From assembly GCA_910589015.1 (NCBI GenBank), contig CAJUSA010000017.1:1-40493 (forward strand): 40,493 bases of DNA, given 5' to 3'. The position numbers and the translations under genes were made by a program. Of the stretch, positions 15,110 to 23,577 are shown in pieces. Each line of letters opens with the position of its first letter. Position 1 is the first letter of the stretch. The notes below the pieces were generated by a model, which made no database searches, had not been told where the DNA came from, and saw nothing but the letters and a program-made list of their open reading frames with translations. Origin of the DNA: an uncultured Christensenellaceae bacterium (lineage in GTDB: Bacteria; Bacillota; Clostridia; Christensenellales; Borkfalkiaceae).

Positions 15110-15728
15110 TGCACAAACGAATTTAGCAAATGCGTTTGATTATGCGTTAAATAGCTGCAAACAATCGCCAGATGTTTTTGCTGAGATTTTTTCACGTTCC
15201 GACTATGCGAAGAAATTCGAATGCGGAGATCCTGCAATTGTGTCGGGTAAATCGGGGGTGGAATTAGTCAAGACAATATTAGCAAAGGTAAATATTGTTG
15301 ACAGTTTTCCCGAACAGCAATTCAGTCAGGATCGAAGTCCAGAATATTGGACGGGTTGGGCGCTCGCATATTATCAGTGGTATAGCGCAAAACGCTTTAA
15401 GGATATTTTTGCTAGGATACCGCTTTCGCAAATAGTTTTGATGTACAAAGTTTTTCATGAAATGGATATTACGGCATTTGTAGAATCAATGGAAAAGCGT
15501 TATGACGAGGTTGAAGTTGAAACGAAGCTGCGCTCTTTACGTGAAGCAAGAGGACTGTCTCAAAGAGAACTGTCAAATATTTCCGGAGTCAAGCTTCGTT
15601 CTATTCAGCTTTTTGAACAGAAAGTAAATGATATTGATAAAGCACAAGCCCATACGCTTTATAAGTTGGCAAGAGTGCTTGGATGCACCATTGAAGATTT
15701 ACTTGAAAATCCAGAACATATAATATAA
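15072..15728 (+). CDS. XRE HTH protein, putative antitoxin/repressor
   Basis: A 218-residue protein. Residues 1-145 form an unassigned helical domain containing SPEYWTGWALAYYQWYS; residues 150-215 are a Cro/C1 helix-turn-helix (LRSLREARGLSQRELSNISG, recognition around KLRSIQLFEQ) ending CTIEDLLENPEHII. It has a GAGGGAGG ribosome site inside the preceding gene and overlaps it by 38 bp, so the two are translationally coupled. It probably binds the paired TATCGTTG operators upstream and neutralises the DUF3990 product through its N-terminal domain. The pairing is seen; the roles are inferred. Confidence 0.75.
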   Translation: MTIRAFNELYLNDAQTNLANAFDYALNSCKQSPDVFAEIFSRSDYAKKFECGDPAIVSGKSGVELVKTILAKVNIVDSFPEQQFSQDRSPEYWTGWALAYYQWYSAKRFKDIFARIPLSQIVLMYKVFHEMDITAFVESMEKRYDEVEVETKLRSLREARGLSQRELSNISGVKLRSIQLFEQKVNDIDKAQAHTLYKLARVLGCTIEDLLENPEHII

Positions 15729-15883
15729 ATTTTAAATATTGAAGTGGTGTATGGACTTAAAATTTCATCTTTCTTTGTTAAAAAACAGGTTATTTGCTAT
15801 GCCAAGTCAAAATATTCTTGTTCATATGTATATGTTTTAATCACAACAGCTGTCAAAGAATGTGTAAATAATTTATAAAACCA

Positions 15884-15912
15884 TTGATTTAAGCACGGAA
15901 ATATGTTATAAT
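15884..15912 (+). promoter_or_regulatory. Promoter of the DGQHR gene
   Basis: TTGATT (15884-15889), 17 bp, TATAAT (15907-15912), with an extended -10 TGT. The ribosome site AAGGAG follows before the ATG at 15936. Confidence 0.85.
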
Positions 15913-15935
15913 TCAATGCAAGGAGATAATGTCTT

Positions 15936-16964
15936 ATGGATAGTTTAATTGTAACAAAATACATTCAATTTAAGTGCCGCGACATAGATGCATATATTTT
16001 TAAAATTAAGGTTAAAGATATTTTACCTTTATATTATGTTGCCGTGAGGGGAAGAGATAAAGAAGAAGGGGCAGTGCAGAGAGTATTAAATGCAAAGCGT
16101 ATAAGCGATATTTCTAACTATGTTTTAAAGGGAAATATGTTTTTGAATACTTTTATTCTAAACTGGTCGAATTATGAGGTTCCGCTTGAAATTGGGAACA
16201 ATATATTAATACCTAAAATTCCCAATTCCTTACAAGTTATAGATGGTCAGCATAGATTAGAAGGTATTAAACGCGCATGCGAATTGGACGCAAAATATGG
16301 AGAGAACGATATTATTGTTGTTTTAACGAACCGTTTAAAAACGACATTGGCGGCTGAGGTGTTTTTAAATATTAATTCAGAACAAAAGCAAGTGCCCAAG
16401 AGTCTTGTATTTGACCTGTTTGGTGAAATACGGGATGCGGAGTATAATATAAATCGCGCGCGAGAACTTTCTGAAAGAATGAATAATGATATAGATTCAC
16501 CTTTTTACCAGACGGCAAAAATGCCTGGGACTATAAATAAGGGGAAAATTGATTTCTCTACGATGGTTTCTTCTCTAAAAGATTACTTGAAAGATGGTGG
16601 AATTTTTGAGCAATACGATCTTTTGGATTTTGAACTTCAGTATCGTGCATTATTAAACTATCACTGTGTGATTAGGAATGCTTATGGGGATAAGTGGATA
16701 GATAACGATAATCCATTTTTCACCAGTGCTGGTTATTTTGCTATGACAAAGTTTTTCGCTGATAAAATTATACAAGCGTGTGCTCTTAGTGGAACTTTTG
16801 AACAAGAGTATATTGGTAGTATTATGGATTTTAGTCAAGAAGATTTGTTGACTAGAAAAGATATAAAAAACCAGCAGGGAAAAGAACAACGGCAGTCTAT
16901 CTATAATTACTTACTAGAGATTTTTACAAAAGGGATTAAACGTAAAAGTGGATATAAAGTATGA
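15936..16964 (+). CDS. DGQHR-domain protein (DndB-like)
   Basis: A 342-residue protein with the diagnostic QVIDGQHRLEGIKRA motif (about residues 99-113) and the later conserved FLNINSEQKQVPKSL. DGQHR proteins include DndB, the regulator of DNA phosphorothioation, and DpdB-like proteins of 7-deazaguanine modification islands; the motif resembles a ParB/Srx-type nucleotide-binding fold. None of the Dnd or Dpd partner enzymes is present here, so it belongs to a stand-alone two-gene context. The next gene overlaps it by 17 bp. Role unknown; a sensor or effector of a defence module on this island is possible. Confidence 0.78.
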   Translation: MDSLIVTKYIQFKCRDIDAYIFKIKVKDILPLYYVAVRGRDKEEGAVQRVLNAKRISDISNYVLKGNMFLNTFILNWSNYEVPLEIGNNILIPKIPNSLQVIDGQHRLEGIKRACELDAKYGENDIIVVLTNRLKTTLAAEVFLNINSEQKQVPKSLVFDLFGEIRDAEYNINRARELSERMNNDIDSPFYQTAKMPGTINKGKIDFSTMVSSLKDYLKDGGIFEQYDLLDFELQYRALLNYHCVIRNAYGDKWIDNDNPFFTSAGYFAMTKFFADKIIQACALSGTFEQEYIGSIMDFSQEDLLTRKDIKNQQGKEQRQSIYNYLLEIFTKGIKRKSGYKV

Positions 16965-17769
16965 TAGGAATAGGGTTCAGGAAAAGTTAGAAGCTCTTAT
17001 TGATCCTAATTACAATCCGGTTGAAGAAGATAAACATAAAAGAAAAGCTTTTGTTTCAAAGGCGGAGGCTTACCAATTACGGTATTCGGATGAGGTGGTT
17101 TTAACGCCTTTGTTGATTGAAGATTCAAAAGACTATTTGTTTAATGGGCTATAGTGTGTTTGTGAAGCAATTAATAGATTGACAAGTAAAAACTTCTCAT
17201 GGGCGGCGATAGAACTTTATTATTGTATTTATTATTTGTGTCGATATAAGTTACATAAAAATGGTTTTGCAATTTTTAGAGCCAATGGAATAATGTATTA
17301 TCTTGATGTCAAAACATATAAAAGTCTTGAGCTAATTGATAGCGAAAAGAAGCGCATGACGACACATGACGGGACTATTAAGATTTATTGTAAGCTCCTA
17401 AATGGTTCAAATATAATAAGTAATAGCATAGATGGGAAGCAATCAATTGAGTGGTTGAAAGATGTTAGAGAAATTATTAATTACCGATCAGTTAGATTTT
17501 ATGAACCATATGCGTTAAGCATATTTGATAAATTTTCTTCCAACGAGTTGATGTTAAAAAATTTACAGCTTATTGAAAATGATAGTTCATATGTCTTTCA
17601 GCCAGAATTTGCAGTGATTGGATTGCCAATTTATTTTATTCAAGAAATTAAGAGAGATGGCGCAGATTTCAAAAATTTATTAACTGAAGAACGAAAAAAT
17701 CATTTGAAATCATTAATTTCTGAAGAATTTAAAGAAATTATTTTAAATCAAATATTAGAATTAATCTAA
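16948..17769 (+). pseudogene. DGQHR partner gene, split by an in-frame TAG
   Basis: From a GTG at 16948 one reading frame runs 274 codons to the stop at 17767-17769, broken only by TAG at 17152-17154. The first part (68 residues) ends YLFNGL; the second continues without a frame change as CVCEAINRLTSKNFSWAAIELYYCIYYLCRYK. The joined protein looks helical. SWAAIELYYCIYY and WLKDVREIINYRSVRF resemble the helix signatures of HEPN-type proteins, a weak assignment. No internal ATG follows the TAG until residue 96, so re-initiation is unlikely to restore function. TAG is a normal stop elsewhere in this window (9472-9474, 19957-19959). The likely reading is a recent nonsense mutation. Confidence 0.75.
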
Positions 17770-17777
17770 TTTTTTAA

Positions 17778-17801
17778 GCATAAACTTAGAAAAGTTTATG
17801 C
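17778..17801 (+). terminator. Hairpin after the DGQHR operon
   Basis: GCATAAACT (17778-17786) pairs with AGTTTATGC (17793-17801). The T-run after it is weak, so termination may be partial. Confidence 0.5.
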
Positions 17802-17905
17802 ATTATTGGCTGATTTTGGCCTTTCTCAACTAGCTTAATGGCATTCGAACCTTATTAGAAGACGTTTTTCGGGCTAATACATATAATTTTGATAAGGAGT
17901 TCGTA

Positions 17906-18070
17906 ATGGTTGTTAACGATATAAAGTGGGTGACCCCGAATGCCACACGTCCCCACAGGCGAATATCAAAAACCCGAGAAAGTAATTATATCGTAAATAT
18001 CCACGATATTAGTAAAATAAGGCTTATTCCACAAAGGGATAAGTCTTATTTTATGTTAAATTATTCTTAA
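17906..18070 (+). CDS. Possible 54-residue basic protein at the island edge
   Basis: A short frame (start MVVNDIKWVTPNATRPHRR, end YFMLNYS) with an AAGGAG ribosome site 6 nt upstream and a TATAAT at 17882-17887. It is basic and not recognised. Its 3' end overlaps a terminator hairpin and the right candidate att repeat, which is odd for a working gene. It could be a directionality factor, a leader peptide or a gene cut by integration. Confidence 0.35.
   Translation: MVVNDIKWVTPNATRPHRRISKTRESNYIVNIHDISKIRLIPQRDKSYFMLNYS
18014..18054 (+). terminator. Terminator at the right edge of the island
   Basis: AAAATAAGGCTTAT pairs with ATAAGTCTTATTTT (one G-T pair) around a loop of about 12 nt, with T-runs. 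It isolates the island from the downstream GH26 promoter. Confidence 0.6.
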
Positions 18071-18089
18071 CAGAAGAAAAAACACATGA

Positions 18090-18118
18090 TTGACTTGCAT
18101 TGATATTTATGATAAAAT
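18090..18118 (+). promoter_or_regulatory. Promoter of the GH26 gene
   Basis: TTGACT (18090-18095), 17 bp, TAAAAT (18113-18118), then AAGGTGGG before the ATG at 18145. Confidence 0.8.
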
Positions 18119-18144
18119 GAAATCCTTGATTGAAAGGTGGGAAT

Positions 18145-19959
18145 ATGATAAAATGCATCGTGAATACAAAATTAGTCGGTGTTTTCTTGTCGGCGATCTT
18201 GTTGCTGAACGTAATGATATGGGGATTCGCGGTGCCGAATGATAGAGGCGGGGTTCACGCCGCGCAACGTTCCGAAACAGTGTGCAAATACGAAGCCGAG
18301 AACGCGCAATCCGACGGGCAAAAGGTGCTAAGCGGTTTTGGCAATTTATCGTTTTCGGGTGAAGCGTACTTGCTTGAACCGGCAAAGAGCCTTACGTTCA
18401 CGTTGGATATTGCGGATTCCGGTTTTTATCGAATACAGATTCGATTGCTGGGATATTTCGAGGGGCAGTTTCGGTTCGACGGGTCGAACGGCATTGTCAT
18501 GTATGTGACGGTACCGATCGATTCTGCGGATATGTATACCATATCCGATAGCATGTATATCGAGCGCGGCGAGCATACTTTATCGTTCGTGTGTTCGGAT
18601 ACAAAGTCGTACTGTGTTGCGGACTACCTGACGGTTGAACGGTTGTCGGAGTGCGACGGTTCGTTGCTCGATGGTTCGCGGTTCGCTCTTTCCAATGCAG
18701 CCGCGTCGCCGAAAGCAAGACGGCTTTACGATTTTATAAAATCCAATTACGGCAACAATATCATAGCCGGTCAGAACACCGTAAGCGGTTATACCGATCC
18801 CGATTTTATGCGTATCAAAGAGAAGACGGGGAAGTTGCCGCTGATGATCGGATTGGATCTAATGGAATATTCGGGCGGATATATCGATTTTTACGACGGT
18901 TATCAAATCAATACGGATAGAACGATAGGATATGCGCAGGAATACGCGGCGCTCGGCGGAATCGTCGCCTTTCAATGGCATTGGGTGGCGCCGTCGGTGT
19001 TCCTGAATCGGGGCGTGACGCCCGATTACAGCGGGTGCAAATCGGATAACGTGAATAAAGAGCGTGTAAGAGCTGCGCTCAAAGCCAAGAACGGAAGCGA
19101 TTACGAAAAGATTTTGAACGACATGGATCTTCTTGCTATCAAGCTGAAACGCCTTGCCGACGCCGACGTACCCGTTTTATTCCGACCGTTGCACGAGGGC
19201 AGCGGCGATTGGTTCTGGTGGGGTCTTGGGGATAAAGAGGACTATATTGCTTTGTGGCGTACCCTTTATATCAAGTTCACCGATGAATATAAACTTAACA
19301 ATTTGATATGGGTGTGGAACGGACAAAACAAGGGCTGGTATCCCGGCGACGAATACGTCGACGTCGTGGGGGAAGACGTGTATATGCCCGCGAAAGATTA
19401 TTCTGCCGACTCGCTCAAATTCGCACAAGGAACGGGGCACTCCGACGGCGCCAAACCCGTAGCCATGACCGAATGCGGCGTTCTTCCCGATATAGACGCC
19501 GCCATCGCAAGCAAAAGCATGTGGTCGTGGTTTTTGAATTGGACGTGGGTGCATACGATTCCGCATTCGGGCGATCAACAGTATGCTGAGGACGCGAACG
19601 GGAACGAAATTGCGGGTAGCGACGGCAGCAAATATCCGGTGCAGACCGAGCTCGACAAGTGGATGGAAGTGTATAACCACGAACATGTGCTCACTTTAGA
19701 CGATTCGCCCTTCCATGTTCATGTGTTTAACGAAAATGCCGGCGTGTGCGACGTTTGCGGCGCCGCCGTCGGAATGGGCGACAAACCGTCCGGAACGCCG
19801 CCCGATGAAACGACGGGCGATCCGCCCGTCATTGCGCCTGAAAAGTCGAACGGCGGATGGATCGCTGCGGTTGCGGTGCTTTCGGTCTTACTTGCGGCTG
19901 CGGTAGCGGCGATAGTCGTTTTGCGCACAGTGCCGATCAAGAAATCGGGCAGACGGTAG
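18145..19959 (+). CDS. Surface-anchored GH26 beta-mannanase-type enzyme
   Basis: A 604-residue secreted enzyme. Residues 1-35 are a signal peptide (VFLSAILLLNVMIWGFAVP). Residues about 45-165 look like a CBM35-type carbohydrate-binding module (CKYEAENAQSDG... HTLSFVC). Residues about 175-520 are the GH26 barrel with acid/base E351 in RPLHEGSGDWFWWG and nucleophile E443 in AMTECGVLPD. After a small Cys motif (CDVCG) and a Pro/Gly linker, a membrane helix near 575-598 with a KKSGRR tail anchors it. GH26 enzymes mainly cut beta-1,4-mannan. Its position beside the RpiR-controlled mannose operon suggests it feeds that pathway. The stop codon is TAG. Confidence 0.9.
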   Translation: MIKCIVNTKLVGVFLSAILLLNVMIWGFAVPNDRGGVHAAQRSETVCKYEAENAQSDGQKVLSGFGNLSFSGEAYLLEPAKSLTFTLDIADSGFYRIQIRLLGYFEGQFRFDGSNGIVMYVTVPIDSADMYTISDSMYIERGEHTLSFVCSDTKSYCVADYLTVERLSECDGSLLDGSRFALSNAAASPKARRLYDFIKSNYGNNIIAGQNTVSGYTDPDFMRIKEKTGKLPLMIGLDLMEYSGGYIDFYDGYQINTDRTIGYAQEYAALGGIVAFQWHWVAPSVFLNRGVTPDYSGCKSDNVNKERVRAALKAKNGSDYEKILNDMDLLAIKLKRLADADVPVLFRPLHEGSGDWFWWGLGDKEDYIALWRTLYIKFTDEYKLNNLIWVWNGQNKGWYPGDEYVDVVGEDVYMPAKDYSADSLKFAQGTGHSDGAKPVAMTECGVLPDIDAAIASKSMWSWFLNWTWVHTIPHSGDQQYAEDANGNEIAGSDGSKYPVQTELDKWMEVYNHEHVLTLDDSPFHVHVFNENAGVCDVCGAAVGMGDKPSGTPPDETTGDPPVIAPEKSNGGWIAAVAVLSVLLAAAVAAIVVLRTVPIKKSGRR

Positions 19960-20024
19960 TTTGGAATAATTCGCTCATCGCGGGAATACGCTTACATAGG
20001 TTAAAAGCTGACTTAATTTCGTAA

Positions 20025-20056
20025 AAAAACCTGCCATCTTTTGATGGCAGGTTTTT
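20025..20056. terminator. Bidirectional terminator, GH26 / rpiR
   Basis: AAAAACCTGCCATC (20025-20038) pairs with GATGGCAGGTTTTT (20043-20056), 14 bp, between convergent genes. Confidence 0.92.
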
Positions 20057-20071
20057 ATTTTTCGGATAATT

Positions 20072-20893
20072 TTATATTTCTTTTTCAAAGACAGAAATTG
20101 CCGTCAGTTCCAGATTGCGTTGGGAACTGTCTTTGGTTCGTTTATAAACAGCCGCGGCAAGTACGTCGATAACGTAGAGCTGGCTGACTTTTGCGATCAG
20201 CGACCCCCCGTCGAGCGGCGTGTTTTTTGCCACGACATAGAGAGGGATATCGGCGTAAGCGCCGAGAGGGGATTTCAAATAGTTTGTTATGATAATGAGT
20301 TTCGTTCCCAGTTGCTTGGCTTTTTGGGCGATTTCGATCATATCTTTTGTGCTGCCGCTCACGGAAAAAAGGGTAAGCGCGTCGTCGGGGCCAAGCGTCG
20401 AGGTGGCGATCGTCTGAAAATGATTGTCGTTTAAGTGATAGACGTGAATGCCGAACCGCAGAAATTTATTGCGCATTTCCAAAGCAGCAATGCCGGAGTT
20501 TCCGCTTCCCAAACAATAAATTCGTTTGGCATTGAGAAGTATCGTAACCGCCTTCTCGATGTTTTCCTGATTGATCAGTTCGTATGTGGATTGCAGCGCC
20601 GTTGTCATACTGCTCAGGATCGTGAACGCAAAATCGTCGGAATTGCCCGTGTATTCGCTGCTCATGCTTTGCGCAAGCATCATTCGGAATTCCGAATAGC
20701 CTTTGAGTCCCAACTTTTTGCAGAAACGAAGAAGCGTTGATTCCGCCACTTTAGCGCAATTGGCAAATTCGGTGATCGATAGATAACTAAGATTATTGAC
20801 ATTATTATCGTTTAGAAAATTGATGATTGCCCGATCTTGTTTTGTCGTATTATTTTTGATTAGAGCAATACGATCGTAGATACCTTCCGCCAT
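20072..20893 (-). CDS. MurR/RpiR family regulator with SIS domain
   Basis: A 273-residue sugar-phosphate-responsive regulator. The N-terminal HTH_6 domain (about 1-75) has NLSYLSITEFANCAKVAEST and LLRFCKKLGLKGYSEFR; the C-terminal SIS domain (about 115-250) has IYCLGSGNSGIAALEM and LFSVSGSTKDMIEIA, which bind phosphosugars. The start at 20893 follows an AGGAG site; the frame open to 20962 is an extension. It is divergent from the mannose operon and most probably controls it, perhaps in response to mannose-6-phosphate or fructose-6-phosphate, the pathway products. The ligand is inferred. Confidence 0.9.
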   Translation of the reverse strand: MAEGIYDRIALIKNNTTKQDRAIINFLNDNNVNNLSYLSITEFANCAKVAESTLLRFCKKLGLKGYSEFRMMLAQSMSSEYTGNSDDFAFTILSSMTTALQSTYELINQENIEKAVTILLNAKRIYCLGSGNSGIAALEMRNKFLRFGIHVYHLNDNHFQTIATSTLGPDDALTLFSVSGSTKDMIEIAQKAKQLGTKLIIITNYLKSPLGAYADIPLYVVAKNTPLDGGSLIAKVSQLYVIDVLAAAVYKRTKDSSQRNLELTAISVFEKEI

Positions 20894-20927
20894 GCATAAC
20901 TCCTGAAAATCGCCAAATGCTAATAGC

Positions 20928-20956
20928 ATAATATCATTTTTTTTATTTGGTGTCAA
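20928..20956 (-). promoter_or_regulatory. rpiR promoter
   Basis: On minus: TTGACA (20956-20951), 17 bp, TATTAT (20933-20928). Confidence 0.85.
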
Positions 20957-21057
20957 GGGCAATTAAAAAAATCAGGACGCTTTTCAAGGTAAAATTTTTT
21001 CAATTGTGATAACTTTGTGAAAATTATGTAAATCTTGTGAAATTACCGAATATACGG

Positions 21058-21086
21058 TTGACAAGCTATAATAAATGGCATATACT
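21058..21086 (+). promoter_or_regulatory. Promoter of the mannose operon
   Basis: TTGACA (21058-21063), 17 bp, TATACT (21081-21086). Upstream, TTGTGA occurs three times between 21004 and 21040 and may bind an activator or the RpiR protein. Confidence 0.85.
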
Positions 21087-21144
21087 TGTCACAAATAAAT
21101 AATAAAAATGAAAATTAGCTGTCATTTCAACAATAAAGTGTCAA

Positions 21145-21163
21145 TCATAATTCAAAATTATGA
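21145..21163. promoter_or_regulatory. Palindrome in the mannose operon leader
   Basis: TCATAATT-CAA-AATTATGA, a perfect 8-bp inverted repeat between the transcription start and the ATG at 21202. A good candidate operator for the divergent RpiR regulator. Confidence 0.55.
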
Positions 21164-21201
21164 AATAAACCGTATCAAAACTTGTGCAAAGGAAGCAAAT
21201 T

Positions 21202-23577
21202 ATGAAAAGGATGACAATTTACGTAATTCACCATTCTCATACCGACGTGGGCTATACCGATACGCAAGAGAAGATGAAGGCGCATCATATCGGCTTTCTT
21301 CGGGAATTGCTCGATCTCATTGAGAAAGAACCGCGTTTCAAATGGAATTGCGAAAGTTACTGGTGTGTACAACAGTTTTTGCAGGATGCGACGCCGGAAG
21401 AAAAGGCGCGGTTCGCGGCGGGTGTGAAGGCGGGTAACATCGGCCTTTCGGGAAGTTATCTGAATTTGACCGATATTGCAAGCGAGCGTGTACTCAACGA
21501 AATGTTTGACGAATGCGTAAAAGAAAGGCGCGAACTCGGCATGGAATGCCGTTATGCCATGACGGCGGATATTAACGGTTACGGTTGGGGATTTGCCGAC
21601 GTGTTATATAATCACGGCGTAAAAGGACTGCTGTCTTGCATCCACACGCATCACGGATATCATCCGCTCTTCCGTAAACAAGTTCCGTTTCGTTGGCGCA
21701 CGCCGCAGGGGAATTCTTTGCTTGTGTGGAACGGGGAACATTATTTATTCGGCAACGAACTCGGTATTGCGCAGGCGTCTGAGTTTGAATATACCTTGCA
21801 GGACGGCTTGTCCTGGGCGGGGCTTACGCCTTATGAAAAAGCGCGTACGCGCATCAAAGCCTATGTGGACGGTTTGATTTCGCAGGGTTACGAATATGAT
21901 TTCGTCACGGTTTCCGTGAGCGGAAACATGACGGACAATTCGCCTGCTTCGCTGAAAGTGTTGGAATTTATTGACCGGTATAACGCCGAAGGGGGCGATA
22001 TTGAGTTGAAACTTGCCACGCTGGACGAATTTTTTGCCCGCGTCGAACAAATCGAAAATCTTCCCGAATATGCGGGTGATTGGACGGATTGGTGGGCGGA
22101 CGGCGTAAGCTCGACGCCTGCGGACATGATTCAGTACCGTGCGGCTTCGCGTATGTATGACGTTGCGTGCAAGCTCGATCCCGACCGTAAGATCGGCGGC
22201 ACGGAAAACTACCGTTCCGCACTCTATAATTTGATGTTTTATGCCGAGCATACCTGGGGTTATTCTTCTTCAATCACGGAACCCTGTCATGCGCAGGTAA
22301 ATAATCTCGATCAATGGAAACGCTTATATGCCTTGAAGGCGAGCGAGTCGGCGACGATTGCCTGTGAACGCATCAATCGGCATTACGGCGAAACGCCTGT
22401 TTCGCTTCACCGCGAACTCAAATTCCGCGCCGTCAACCCCCATGATTTTGCGGTAACCGAAATGTTGGTGCAGGATTTGGAACATTTTTACGGGCACACC
22501 CATTTTGACGTAATCGACGAGGAAACCGGCGAAAGCGTTCCCTTCCAACTCAGCCGCTATTCCCGCGGTCCGGAAATGTGCATTCTGGTAAAACTTGCCC
22601 CCAAACAAGTCCGTACGTTCGTACTGAGAGAAAAGCCGAAAGCAATTCCGAGTGCAGGGCTGTGCGCCCGTTGCGGCATCGAGGGGATCGCCGATCTCAA
22701 TCATGTGCTTACGGAGCAGGAAAACGATTACGCCTACACCGATGCAATCGAAAATGAGTATTTCCGCATCGAAATGAAACGGCCGTTCGGCGTAACGCGT
22801 GTTTACGACAAACGTCGCCGTCAGGAACTTCTTCGCGGCAACGCAACGGCGTTTCGTCCGATTTATGAAGTTACGCCGCGCGATTTGACCGAGGATTATC
22901 TTTGGGTGCGCCGCAACATGGGGCGGAACCGAAAAGCGGTGCGTACCGATCGTCATTTCGGCGAATTGAAAGATATTAAACTGCTAGAAAACGGCGCGTT
23001 GTATGCGCGGGTCGAATTGATTTACGATTTGAAAGGGACGAAGGAATGCAGTGTCGTTCTGACCGTGCATAAATACATGCCCCGCATTACGGCCGATTTG
23101 CGTATTCACAAGGAAAGCGTGCGCGAACCCGAAAACGTCTATCTGGAATTGCCCTTTGTGAAAGAGGGGGACGTGCTTTATATGGATAAGGCGGGCGCGG
23201 TATTCCGTCCGCGTATCGATCAGCTGCCCGGGACGTGCGTCGACTTCTACAATCTTCAAAACGGCGCCGCGTGTATCGGGAAAAAGGCAAGTGTGATCCT
23301 TGCCGCCCGCGATACGCCGCTGATGTCGATGGGAACGCTCGAGGCGCACCCGATCAAACTGATGGGCGAGAAGGCAGAGAACAACGATCTGCTCTATGCC
23401 TGGGTCATGAATAATTTCTGGGAAACCAACTTTAAGGCAGGGCTCGGCGGTTTTTATCAATTCCGTTATACTTTGCAAGTAACCGAGGAAACCGATCCGC
23501 AGGAAGTATTCCGCAGGGCGGAGAGCATCAACGAAGGGATCTTGACTTTTTATGTGTTCGAGGGGGACAAGCAGTGA
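21202..23577 (+). CDS. GH38 alpha-mannosidase family enzyme
   Basis: A 791-residue cytosolic enzyme. The N-terminal catalytic domain opens with HHSHTDVGYTDTQ (metal-binding H11/H13 and D15) and has the probable nucleophile D123 in AMTADINGYGWG; HTHHGYHP follows. The C-terminal part is beta-rich, as in GH38. No signal peptide, so it acts on imported oligosaccharides, releasing mannose from alpha-mannosides. First gene of the long operon; ribosome site AAAGGAAG before 21202. It overlaps the ROK kinase by 4 nt. The exact linkage cut cannot be read from sequence. Confidence 0.87.
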   Translation: MKRMTIYVIHHSHTDVGYTDTQEKMKAHHIGFLRELLDLIEKEPRFKWNCESYWCVQQFLQDATPEEKARFAAGVKAGNIGLSGSYLNLTDIASERVLNEMFDECVKERRELGMECRYAMTADINGYGWGFADVLYNHGVKGLLSCIHTHHGYHPLFRKQVPFRWRTPQGNSLLVWNGEHYLFGNELGIAQASEFEYTLQDGLSWAGLTPYEKARTRIKAYVDGLISQGYEYDFVTVSVSGNMTDNSPASLKVLEFIDRYNAEGGDIELKLATLDEFFARVEQIENLPEYAGDWTDWWADGVSSTPADMIQYRAASRMYDVACKLDPDRKIGGTENYRSALYNLMFYAEHTWGYSSSITEPCHAQVNNLDQWKRLYALKASESATIACERINRHYGETPVSLHRELKFRAVNPHDFAVTEMLVQDLEHFYGHTHFDVIDEETGESVPFQLSRYSRGPEMCILVKLAPKQVRTFVLREKPKAIPSAGLCARCGIEGIADLNHVLTEQENDYAYTDAIENEYFRIEMKRPFGVTRVYDKRRRQELLRGNATAFRPIYEVTPRDLTEDYLWVRRNMGRNRKAVRTDRHFGELKDIKLLENGALYARVELIYDLKGTKECSVVLTVHKYMPRITADLRIHKESVREPENVYLELPFVKEGDVLYMDKAGAVFRPRIDQLPGTCVDFYNLQNGAACIGKKASVILAARDTPLMSMGTLEAHPIKLMGEKAENNDLLYAWVMNNFWETNFKAGLGGFYQFRYTLQVTEETDPQEVFRRAESINEGILTFYVFEGDKQ

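Larger units (their letters stand above)
12283..18065. mobile_element. AT-rich island with serine recombinase
   Basis: A segment of about 5.8 kb, visibly richer in A+T than both flanks. It holds a large serine recombinase, a DUF3990/XRE pair, a DGQHR gene, a broken partner gene and a 54-codon frame. The ends are proposed from ATTTTATGTAAAATTATT (12283-12300) and ATTTTATGTTAAATTATT (18048-18065), a 17/18-nt match; each copy lies next to a terminator. Cargo of this kind is common on small integrative elements and prophage remnants. No replication, conjugation or capsid gene is present. The boundaries are uncertain because serine-recombinase att cores can be as short as 2 bp and AT-rich matches arise by chance. 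Confidence 0.6.

Noticed and set aside
17152..17154. Pyrrolysine or other recoding at the TAG
   Set aside because: TAG serves as the normal stop for other genes in the window and no pylTSBCD genes or stimulatory element are seen.
12308..18118. CTTGCATT...GATAAAAT similarity at 12308 and 18094 as att sites
   Set aside because: The right copy is the GH26 promoter and the match needs gaps; the ATTTTATGT-AAATTATT pair is a better candidate.
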